From Halobacillus_A sp043497005 (GTDB lineage Bacteria > Bacillota > Bacilli > Bacillales > Halobacillaceae), in NCBI RefSeq assembly GCF_043497005.1, contig NZ_JBIEKE010000003.1, positions 248,001 through 312,000 on the forward strand: 64,000 bases of DNA, given 5' to 3'. How positions within the stretch are numbered: the stretch's first letter is position 1; each line of letters begins with the position of its first letter. Positions 51,877 through 58,705 of the stretch are shown piece after piece. Below the pieces are notes generated by a model, which ran no database searches, had not been told where the DNA came from, and saw only the letters and a list, made by a program, of their open reading frames with translations. A program made the position numbers and the translations under genes.

Positions 51877-53703
51877 TCAGCTTATAATCGGCATTTGATT
51901 TTCTTTTGGATTTGAATGATTGGCAAGTGCAATCATTCGCTCCCGTAAGGCTTCACGGCTTAAAGAACTATACTCTTCTACAATCGCTTCAATTTCATCG
52001 ATGTATAATTGCACGGTTTTTCCTATATAAATCTTAGGATAGATTTGCTCGTTATAAACCTCTTCAGCTTTAAGCAGTTCTTCAAACAATTTCTCTCCTG
52101 GACGTATTCCACTGTATCTAATTCCGATTTCTTCTATGGAGTTGCCTGAAAGTTTAATTAGATTTTTGGCTAAATCAACGATCTTAACAGGGTCTCCCAT
52201 ATCTAAAACGAAGACTTCTCCACCTTTTGTCAAGGCGCCCGCTTGAATGACTAATCGTGAGGCTTCAGGAATGGTCATGAAATAACGAACCATTTCTGGG
52301 TGGGTAACAGTGACTGGCCCGCCTTTTTCAATCTGATTGCGGAAAAGAGGAATGACGCTCCCCCGGCTCCCTAATACGTTACCAAATCGTACAGCTACAA
52401 ACTTCGTGGAACTGTTTTGATTCATACTTTGGACAATCATCTCAGCTAAGCGCTTGGACGCGCCCATTACACTTGTAGGGTTGACCGCTTTATCCGTAGA
52501 TACCATCACAAACGTACCGACTTTATTCCAACTGGCTGCTTTCGCTGTGTTCCACGTACCTATAATGTTATTCTTTACGGCTTCTTCTGGATTTCTCTCC
52601 ATTAACGGAACATGCTTATGTGCCGCCGCATGATACACGACATCCGGCTGATGGTTCTCCATCACCGCCATCATTTTATCCGCATCCTGAACATCCGCGA
52701 TTTCCGTAACAAACTCCATATCTTCCGTATGATGAGTAGACCGCATTTCCATTTCAATTGTATAAATACTGTTTTCTCCGTGACCTAGTAAAATCATTTT
52801 TCTCGGGTGGAACTTTGCCACTTGTCTAGTAATCTCTGATCCTATCGATCCTCCTGCACCGGTAATAAGAACGATCCTGTCTTCAAGGTAATCTGAAATA
52901 CTCTCGGTATCCAGAACGATTGGTTCTCTTCCTAGTAAATCTTCCACTTCAACGTCACGAAACTGTTTGACGGACACTTTTCCTGTCACTAAATCCTCCA
53001 GCATAGGTAAGATCTGAGTTTTGGCTTCTGTTTTTGCACATTCTTGAAAAATTACATTTAGTTCTCGTTTGCTTAAGGATGGAATCGCAATGACGATATG
53101 GGAAATCTCAAGCTCTTTTACCTTTTGAACAATCTCGTGTACACCGCCCACGACAGGCAGCCCTAAAATATCAAGCTGATGCTTTCTCTCATCATCATCG
53201 ATGAAAGCTACGGGGGTGAGTTCGGAATCGTTCCCTTTTTGCAATTGCCGTGTTACCATGGTGCCCGCTGACCCTGCTCCAACGATTAATGTTCTTTTTT
53301 GATTGTGTGATGCAAGCATGACTGAATCCCGATACACCCGCCATAAAAATCGAGATCCTCCAATGAGCAGGATGTGCATCATCCATGTTAATACGAGCAT
53401 TCGTAGGAAGAGCGTTTGAAAAAGAACCAACTGAACAACTGCTGTTGCAGCTACTGAGTAGGTCACTGTCTTTCCAATAATAATTAATTCGCTTACACTC
53501 GCATATTCCCATACTTTACGATAAAGGTTTAATTGAAATGAGATATAAATATGACTGAAAAATATAACTGAAATAGTGACAATTAACGCTGACCATGAGT
53601 TGTAAAACAAGGAACTTACCAACAGCTTGATGGTTAGTAAAGAGGCAAGCACAATACAAAGATCAATAAATATAAAAATAGATAATCTTTGCCGATAGGT
53701 CAT
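51877..53703 (-). CDS. epsC: Membrane-bound UDP-GlcNAc 4,6-dehydratase (EpsC/CapD/PglF-like)
   Basis: A 608-residue protein: four membrane helices (within residues 8-110), a first nucleotide-binding lobe (TLIVGAGSAGTMVTRQLQKG near 137) and the catalytic SDR domain starting VLITGAGGSIGSEITRQVAK near 283. STDKAVNPTSVMGASKR near 410 has Met where the usual SDR Tyr would be, as in PglF-type retaining dehydratases. It makes the 4-keto-6-deoxy sugar used by EpsN and EpsM. The 246-base leader upstream carries a candidate EAR element. Confidence 0.9.
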   Translation of the reverse strand: MTYRQRLSIFIFIDLCIVLASLLTIKLLVSSLFYNSWSALIVTISVIFFSHIYISFQLNLYRKVWEYASVSELIIIGKTVTYSVAATAVVQLVLFQTLFLRMLVLTWMMHILLIGGSRFLWRVYRDSVMLASHNQKRTLIVGAGSAGTMVTRQLQKGNDSELTPVAFIDDDERKHQLDILGLPVVGGVHEIVQKVKELEISHIVIAIPSLSKRELNVIFQECAKTEAKTQILPMLEDLVTGKVSVKQFRDVEVEDLLGREPIVLDTESISDYLEDRIVLITGAGGSIGSEITRQVAKFHPRKMILLGHGENSIYTIEMEMRSTHHTEDMEFVTEIADVQDADKMMAVMENHQPDVVYHAAAHKHVPLMERNPEEAVKNNIIGTWNTAKAASWNKVGTFVMVSTDKAVNPTSVMGASKRLAEMIVQSMNQNSSTKFVAVRFGNVLGSRGSVIPLFRNQIEKGGPVTVTHPEMVRYFMTIPEASRLVIQAGALTKGGEVFVLDMGDPVKIVDLAKNLIKLSGNSIEEIGIRYSGIRPGEKLFEELLKAEEVYNEQIYPKIYIGKTVQLYIDEIEAIVEEYSSLSREALRERMIALANHSNPKENQMPIIS

Positions 53704-53949
53704 GAATTCGCTCCTTTCCTAGTTTGATAGACACTTAAAACCCTCAGAAAAGAAGTTTAACCAAACTCCTTTTTTCAAGGTTTTAAATGGGCATTTAACC
53801 CGTCCTCACACCATGCCAATGCGACTTGCGCTAAGGTCTTATTTCAACCCACAACATGGCTGAGTGCCTCCATTTCTAACGGTAAGGAGACATCACCGCA
53901 ACTATTAACGAATTAAATTTCTTAATAACGAACAAAATAGTATAAAATC
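53704..53949 (-). ncRNA. Candidate EAR-like antitermination RNA between epsB and epsC
   Basis: In an operon where genes otherwise touch or overlap, this 246-base gap lies between the tyrosine-kinase gene and epsC, the same position as the EAR (eps-associated RNA) processive-antitermination element of B. subtilis. The minus-strand RNA has conserved-looking unpaired runs (GCGCAAGTCGCATTGGCATG, then GTGTGAGGACGGG) and pairings such as GGTTAAATG with CATTTAAAACC. I cannot run a covariance model. A degenerate SinR-like box (GTTCGTTATTAAGAAA) lies at 53918-53933. Confidence 0.55.
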
Positions 53950-54594
53950 TTATCTTTTCGTGTTCATAATGGCCCCGACAACGGTCGCATTAACAATATC
54001 TAATACTTTCTTTGCTTCTACGACTTTCCGTAAGTCTGTTTTTTTACGACTAATAACGAGTACAACCCCGTCACACAAATTAGCAAGTAACCGGGATTCA
54101 TTTGATTGAAGAACTGGTGGCGCATCTACAAGAATCACATCGTATTGATTGCAGACCTTCTTTAATAAATTCTCCATGATCTCTCCACCAAGCAGCTCGG
54201 ATGGATTATTAACCACGGGTCCACTAGTTAGTAAATCCAGGTTGCCAATCCCTGTAGAATAAGCAACATCATCAAATGATAATCGTCCGGTTAATACATC
54301 CGTTAGACCCTCATTGTTGTCTACTTTAAATAACTGATGAATCATAGGATTCCTTAAGTTCGTATCAACGAGTAATACTTTATGCTTTTGCTGCACCATT
54401 GAAACAGCTAAATTAGCGATTGAGGTTGATTTTCCTTCTTTTTTTCCTGGAGATGTCATTAGAAAAAGTTTTTGATTACGGTTTTCCGTTAAAAATTGAA
54501 TATTGGTGCGAATCGTTCGAAACTGTTCAGAAATTAGAGATTCAGGGAAAAAGTATGTGACTAGTTTACTTTTCTTTCCTTTACTTAATATCAA
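53950..54594 (-). CDS. epsB: BY-kinase cytoplasmic tyrosine kinase (EpsB/CpsD-like)
   Basis: A 214-residue protein with MTSPGKKEGKSTSIANLAVS near residue 46 (Walker A), VLLVDTNLRNPM near 75 (Walker A') and VILVDAPPV near 153 (Walker B). The C-terminus lacks a clear Tyr cluster, which is unusual for autophosphorylating members. It works with the membrane partner encoded just upstream to control chain length and export. The start is TTG at 54594 with AAGGGGGGAATCCA upstream; it overlaps the upstream gene by 14 bases. Confidence 0.87.
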   Translation of the reverse strand: MILSKGKKSKLVTYFFPESLISEQFRTIRTNIQFLTENRNQKLFLMTSPGKKEGKSTSIANLAVSMVQQKHKVLLVDTNLRNPMIHQLFKVDNNEGLTDVLTGRLSFDDVAYSTGIGNLDLLTSGPVVNNPSELLGGEIMENLLKKVCNQYDVILVDAPPVLQSNESRLLANLCDGVVLVISRKKTDLRKVVEAKKVLDIVNATVVGAIMNTKR

Positions 54595-55321
54595 TGGATT
54601 CCCCCCTTACCTCTAGTTCTTGTGTTTTGGATTTCCTTGTTTTTGTAGTACTGTTCTTTCTATTCATTGGAGAAACAAAACCAATGACAGGAATTCCTAA
54701 AAAGTCTTCTACTTCTTCTCTGGATTTAACTGAGCCGTCTAATGTATCCAATAAAAAGATTAACCCTATTCCTGCAATTAATCCAAACACTGCGGCAATC
54801 ATTAGATTACGATCCTGGAATTCATTAATTGGATAAGGATTTACTTCGGCTTTGGATAGAAGTTGAACGTGCTTAAATTCTAGAATGTTAACAATCTCGT
54901 TTTTATAAACTGCTGCTGTTTTGTTTGCAATAGATGCTGCGGCTTTAGGATCATTAGCAGTTACAGAGATCTGTATTACTTCTGAATCTTCTAAACGGTT
55001 AACTTCAATTTGACTGGCTATAGAACTGGATGACTGAGGCAAGTCTAATTCCTTTTTCACTTGATCCATTATGATTGGATCTTTAATCATAACCATCAGC
55101 GTGTTCATATTTTGATCTTCCGTAGAAAGGATTATTCGTGTGGAAGTTTCATAAACAGGGGTATTATTTAAGTAACTATATGCATATGCCGCCCCCGTAC
55201 ATACAATAATCATGGCAAATACAATCCAAATCCGACCTTTAATGACATCCCAGTATTCCTTAAGGTTAATTTCCTTGCCAAGCTGTTCATCATTATAGAC
55301 CATCCGCTTCATTTTGCTCAT
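54581..55321 (-). CDS. epsA: Wzz/CpsC-type chain-length regulator and kinase activator (EpsA-like)
   Basis: 246 residues from ATG 55321-55319 (AAAGGTGG upstream). Two membrane helices (about 30-48 and 173-192) flank an external domain, followed by a cytoplasmic tail (GIPVIGFVSPMNRKNSTTKT) that activates the kinase. EINLKEYWDVIKGRIW at the start is the Wzz signature. It is the first gene of the eps operon, 108 bases downstream of a strong promoter with a SinR-type box in the spacer. Confidence 0.88.
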   Translation of the reverse strand: MSKMKRMVYNDEQLGKEINLKEYWDVIKGRIWIVFAMIIVCTGAAYAYSYLNNTPVYETSTRIILSTEDQNMNTLMVMIKDPIIMDQVKKELDLPQSSSSIASQIEVNRLEDSEVIQISVTANDPKAAASIANKTAAVYKNEIVNILEFKHVQLLSKAEVNPYPINEFQDRNLMIAAVFGLIAGIGLIFLLDTLDGSVKSREEVEDFLGIPVIGFVSPMNRKNSTTKTRKSKTQELEVRGESIDIK

Positions 55322-55342
55322 GTTTACCACCTTTATCCATTA

Positions 55343-55357
55343 TTCTTTATAAAGAAC
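55343..55357. promoter_or_regulatory. SinR-type box in the eps leader
   Basis: GTTCTTTATAAAGAA (minus strand), a near-perfect palindrome of two GTTCTTT half-sites, between the eps promoter and the epsA ribosome site, about 85 bases from the promoter box. Confidence 0.7.
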
Positions 55358-55428
55358 GAGAAGGTTAAAAAAATATATTTATCCCAAAATTCAACCTTTT
55401 CTACAATTTACTTTCCTATATTGACTAC

Positions 55429-55457
55429 ATTTTAGTTCTATATAAAGAACATGTCAA
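55429..55457 (-). promoter_or_regulatory. Promoter of the eps operon with a SinR-type operator in the spacer
   Basis: On the minus strand TTGACA (55457-55452), a 17-base spacer and TAAAAT (55434-55429): an almost ideal SigA promoter. The spacer contains GTTCTTTATATAGAAC (55450-55435), a palindrome of two SinR half-sites with a single imperfect pair. A repressor bound there would cover both hexamers. Transcription should start near 55421. Confidence 0.82.
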
Positions 55458-55499
55458 GGGGTTAAAAAGGAAAAGTCCGAAAATTGAAACAAAAAGCAG

Positions 55500-56111
55500 T
55501 TAGTGAGTGAATGTCTTTCTTTTAGAAGGTAAGGAATTTTCAGGCTGCTTCCCTGTCTGAATCAGTTTTTCTACATATTTTTCTTTCGTTACAATTTTCT
55601 CCACATCAATCATAACGGGTATTAAGGTGGATGCTGGACCTGCTAATTCACTGCCTGTTCTTTCTACGCCATAGCCATAGTAAAATTTTATGAGACGGTA
55701 GAGTCTTTTCTCAATTAAGGCCACATAGTACTTGGCTTTATATCTTAGAATGTGATCATACATAATGTGCATAAACACCTCGAAGTTCCCTGCCCTTTGA
55801 AAATCCTCATGGATACAAAGCTTATCAATCTCCCAAACAAAATCTAAATTTGAAGTAATTTCGTTTAATTTAGAGAAAGGATATCTTCCTTCTACTGTGC
55901 TGTGAGGATTCGTAGGGTTATAAGGGATGAATTCAACCGTTCCGATCACTCTCTTTCTTATGACTCTCATTCTTTTATTCTTAGAAATCAGATTATACCG
56001 AATTCCATCTGCTGCGTAGGGATCATTAATCCAGCAAAATTTTTCACAAAAATATTCCCACGTTTTCTCAAACCTTTTTTGCTGCTTAGGTGTTTTTACG
56101 ATTTCATACAT
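55500..56111 (-). CDS. FeeM/LuxI-like GNAT N-acyltransferase next to an orphan peptide precursor
   Basis: 203 residues from ATG 56111-56109, chosen for AAAGGTGG upstream; the ORF extends to 56165, but that part is the stem-loop between the two genes. The GNAT core reads VWEIDKLCIHEDFQRAGNFE near residue 95 (strand 4 and the acyl-carrier-binding helix) and KYYVALIEKRLYRLIKFYYG near 129. The layout matches the LuxI/FeeM group, which uses long-chain acyl-ACP or acyl-CoA to acylate an amine. It follows the precursor gene at 56170 by 58 bases. Proposed role: acylating that peptide; an N-acyl amino acid signal is the alternative. Confidence 0.68.
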   Translation of the reverse strand: MYEIVKTPKQQKRFEKTWEYFCEKFCWINDPYAADGIRYNLISKNKRMRVIRKRVIGTVEFIPYNPTNPHSTVEGRYPFSKLNEITSNLDFVWEIDKLCIHEDFQRAGNFEVFMHIMYDHILRYKAKYYVALIEKRLYRLIKFYYGYGVERTGSELAGPASTLIPVMIDVEKIVTKEKYVEKLIQTGKQPENSLPSKRKTFTH

Positions 56112-56126
56112 ATTGAGGCCACCTTT

Positions 56127-56168
56127 AACATGACCCTTGTAGAGATTAGTGTCCACAAGGGCCATGTT
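56127..56168 (-). promoter_or_regulatory. Stem-loop between the orphan precursor and the acyltransferase gene
   Basis: AACATGGCCCTTGT and ACAAGGGTCATGTT pair over 14 bases (one mismatch) around a 14-base loop, starting two bases after the precursor stop. There is no T-tract on the coding strand, so it should stabilise the precursor message or reduce read-through, as suggested for the stem-loops after both lasso precursors. Confidence 0.7.
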
Positions 56169-56169
56169 T

Positions 56170-56325
56170 TTAACTATCTAAATTTTCTCCACCGTTTTCA
56201 CAATCCTTATCATGTTTGTGGTCTTTTCCGCACTTCCAGCAAGGAGAACCGATAGTTCCGTGAAACTTCATAGTGTTACTTACATTCAACTCGTCTAATA
56301 CAGGAGTACGCCATTCTTTTCTCAT
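56170..56325 (-). CDS. Orphan RiPP precursor with lasso-type leader and Cys/His-rich core (51 aa)
   Basis: A small gene starting with ATG at 56325-56323 behind AAAGGTGGAGAG. The leader MRKEWRTPVLDELNVSNTM has the W-x2-P-x-L ... T-M pattern of both lasso precursors in this window. The predicted core of 32 residues begins KFHGTIGSPCWKCG and ends ENLDS. There is no Asp or Glu at core positions 7-9 (the first acidic residue is at core 16), so a standard lasso ring cannot form. Instead Cys29, Cys32, His36/His38 and Cys42 resemble a zinc knuckle. The C-terminal Ser again suits the precursor kinase at 20292. The next gene is a GNAT acyltransferase. It has its own promoter and three SinR-type half-site pairs upstream. 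Confidence 0.82.
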   Translation of the reverse strand: MRKEWRTPVLDELNVSNTMKFHGTIGSPCWKCGKDHKHDKDCENGGENLDS

Positions 56326-56343
56326 AATCTCTCCACCTTTAAA

Positions 56344-56358
56344 TTCTTAATAAAGAAC
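56344..56358. promoter_or_regulatory. SinR-type box close to the orphan precursor start
   Basis: GTTCTTTATTAAGAA on the minus strand, 19 bases upstream of the precursor ATG, next to the ribosome site. Same palindrome type as at eps and lasso promoters. Confidence 0.62.
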
Positions 56359-56429
56359 AATAGAATGAAAAATCAGCACATCTAAAGTAAGACATGCTCA
56401 TACTGACCCCCGTTACCAGATCGATCTTT

Positions 56430-56451
56430 TTCTTTATAAAGAACGTTCTTT
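56430..56451. promoter_or_regulatory. Double SinR-type box at the orphan precursor promoter
   Basis: On the minus strand AAAGAAC, then GTTCTTTATAAAGAA (bases 56451 down to 56430): three half-sites in a row, lying just downstream of the -10 element at the expected transcription start. Confidence 0.7.
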
Positions 56452-56457
56452 TAAATG

Positions 56458-56486
56458 ATACTATCACCTAAATTCGTCGTTGTCTA
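56458..56486 (-). promoter_or_regulatory. Promoter of the orphan precursor/acyltransferase operon
   Basis: TAGACA (56486-56481), a 17-base spacer and TAGTAT (56463-56458) on the minus strand, beginning just 19 bases after the stop of the upstream MFS gene. SinR-type boxes start seven bases after the -10. Confidence 0.6.
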
Positions 56487-56504
56487 CTCTTTTCCGCCGA
56501 ATTA

Positions 56505-57719
56505 TTAAAAGTTTGTCGAACGTTCCATAACTTCTGGTTCAGTAACAACCTCATCTCTTCCTGCACCAAGGCCCGCACTCACCATGACCACCACGACACC
56601 AATAAAAATAATTAAAGCCGGTGTCCATGTCTGCGTGAAATCAAATAACATTCCTAGCATAATCGGTCCAATGGCAGCCATTGTATATCCAATGGATTGC
56701 GCCATCCCTGATAAATTGGCAGCCTGATTTGCTGTAGCAGCTCGAAGACTCAGCAGCGTTAATGCCAGACTTACAGAGGAGCCTTGAGCAATACCGATAA
56801 TAGCAATGCTAATTGTAAGTAAAGAAGTTGCGGAACCAAACAACATCCCACTTAAACCGATTAAGTACAAGAAGCCTATACTCCATACAATCTTTCTTTG
56901 ACTGCTCATTTGTCCTGCTAATACTGGTGTTAAAAATGTCCCAGGCAATCCTGCAATTTGCATAAATGATAACATCCACCCTGCTGTTGCAGGCTCCATT
57001 CCGCGGCTTTGTAGAATTTCAGGCAGCCAGGTAATAAGACAGTAAAACATAAAAGATTGCATGCCCATAAAAATCGTCACCTGCCAGGCAAGTTTCGATT
57101 GAAATAACGGGCTGTTTTTTATATCGATCTTCGGAATTTTAACCGGCTTTCTTTTAACCGTAATTTGCGGCAGCCAGACGATGATGGCCACTATCGCAAG
57201 CCCACTCCATATTCCTAGTGAGCCCTGCCATCCGCTTGAAAGCCGCTGAGCAAGAGGAAAACTGATCCCTGATCCAATCGCAGCTAAACCACTTAATGAG
57301 ATGGAATATATTCCAGTCAGCAGGCCTACTTTTTCAGGAAATTGTTGTTTTACAACACCTGGGAGAAGTACATTGCCTATAGCAATTCCAACCCCAATTA
57401 ATGTTGTACCAATAAATAATGTAGCGACCCATTCAATTGATCGTATAAAAATTCCAATCGTAAGTATAACCATCCCTAAAAAGATCGCTTGGCTTTGACC
57501 TATTCTTAACCCTAACCTTGGAGCCATGGCTGATAAAACAGCGAATGCAATAAGAGGCAGTGTCGTCAGCATTCCGGCTGTTCCGTTCGATATGTTAAGA
57601 TCTTCGCGAATGGAGCCAATTACCGGTCCAACTGAAGTAATCGAAGGTCTTAAATTTATGGCAACAAGAATTATACCGATCACAAGCCATTTTCTATTAT
57701 GTATGAAGCTCAAATTCAT
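56505..57719 (-). CDS. MFS transporter of the cyanate permease/NimT type (YycB-like)
   Basis: A 404-residue protein with twelve membrane helices. NLRPSITSVGPVIGSIREDL in the first segment is the family signature of the CynX/NimT/YycB transporters, which handle small anions and substituted imidazoles. The ATG follows GAGGGAAGATA. It is 15 bases downstream of the phosphotransferase gene and so probably co-transcribed with it. The substrate is unknown. Confidence 0.82.
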   Translation of the reverse strand: MNLSFIHNRKWLVIGIILVAINLRPSITSVGPVIGSIREDLNISNGTAGMLTTLPLIAFAVLSAMAPRLGLRIGQSQAIFLGMVILTIGIFIRSIEWVATLFIGTTLIGVGIAIGNVLLPGVVKQQFPEKVGLLTGIYSISLSGLAAIGSGISFPLAQRLSSGWQGSLGIWSGLAIVAIIVWLPQITVKRKPVKIPKIDIKNSPLFQSKLAWQVTIFMGMQSFMFYCLITWLPEILQSRGMEPATAGWMLSFMQIAGLPGTFLTPVLAGQMSSQRKIVWSIGFLYLIGLSGMLFGSATSLLTISIAIIGIAQGSSVSLALTLLSLRAATANQAANLSGMAQSIGYTMAAIGPIMLGMLFDFTQTWTPALIIFIGVVVVMVSAGLGAGRDEVVTEPEVMERSTNF

Positions 57720-57734
57720 TATCTTCCCTCGTTT

Positions 57735-58664
57735 CTAGCGAACAGCCCCCATAATTGACTGATTATAGGTATTTTCAAAAAGTGAACGAAAAATCTCAAT
57801 ACACCCAAAGAAAGATTCATCGTAAGTACCCGTATGTTGATCAACAGTCCACGAGGCAGCCAGGATTGTATGGCAATACCCCCATAAGAGCAGCTTTTCT
57901 TTATTTATATGAAGCTCTTTTTCAAAAATCTCCACGCGCTTTTTAATGCAGTTTCCTCGGTTTTGATCCGGCAGTCTATTTAATAAAAATTGTATGAGAT
58001 CGTATTCTATTTCTCCAATTAATCCTTTTGGATCAATGGTTGTCCATTCACTGGCCCCTTCTTTTAAAATATTGTAATGATGAAAGTCACCGTGTAAGAC
58101 CATTGGGCGAGTCATCTTCTTATTTAGGTATGTAAACACTTCTAAACCTTCTTTTATCGTACCTCGTGAAATTGGTCCAGTAGTTCTCGAGGAATCCAAG
58201 TAAAGCTTCCTTAATTGGTCTTCCCTATCCTCCGTAGTAGGAAGCTGCAAGTTTGAATATTTTACAGACTCTAAGTTTTTCATGACAAAAGCAGCAATAT
58301 AAGTGGCTGCTTCATCATCCTTCACTTCAGCAAGGGGAGTGCCGGGCATGACTCTTTCTAATAATAATATATTCTTCTCTCGATCTTCATCTAATAGGTT
58401 GATTCTGCCTAATGGATTCAAAGCGAGCAGTGCTTCCCGCTCGAACCCTTCTTCAGGTAAAGATAATTTAATGACTACGTTCTTCCCGTTGTTTGTAGTG
58501 GCTGGTGCAACGTAATTATAAGAAAGTGAGAAAGGAGCGTGAATGGTAAGCGACCAACGTTCTTCACAATAATGAAGAAGTTTTGGCAGCTCATCAAGCC
58601 ACGCTCTTCCTTTATCAGGGCAGGCTGCTACTACATTTTCGACAAACGTTTGGGGTAAATTCAT
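57735..58664 (-). CDS. Aminoglycoside phosphotransferase APH(6)/hydroxyurea-kinase-like protein
   Basis: 309 residues from ATG 58664-58662 (AAAGGAGCAGAGGAA upstream). VVIKLSLPEEGFEREALLAL near 65 binds ATP; VLHGDFHHYNIL near 190 is the catalytic loop and TIDPKGLIGEIEYDL near 210 the metal site. This fits the APH(6)/hur family, which includes streptomycin 6-kinases. In Bacillaceae such genes are usually chromosomal, of unproven specificity, so a resistance function should not be assumed. It is followed by an MFS transporter in the same operon. Confidence 0.8.
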   Translation of the reverse strand: MNLPQTFVENVVAACPDKGRAWLDELPKLLHYCEERWSLTIHAPFSLSYNYVAPATTNNGKNVVIKLSLPEEGFEREALLALNPLGRINLLDEDREKNILLLERVMPGTPLAEVKDDEAATYIAAFVMKNLESVKYSNLQLPTTEDREDQLRKLYLDSSRTTGPISRGTIKEGLEVFTYLNKKMTRPMVLHGDFHHYNILKEGASEWTTIDPKGLIGEIEYDLIQFLLNRLPDQNRGNCIKKRVEIFEKELHINKEKLLLWGYCHTILAASWTVDQHTGTYDESFFGCIEIFRSLFENTYNQSIMGAVR

Positions 58665-58705
58665 TTCCTCTGCTCCTTTTCTACGAACCACTCCATACAA
58701 ATTGA

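Noticed and set aside
56170..56325. Orphan precursor as a third lasso peptide
   Set aside because: The leader fits, but no Asp or Glu is at core positions 7-9 and no cyclase is adjacent.
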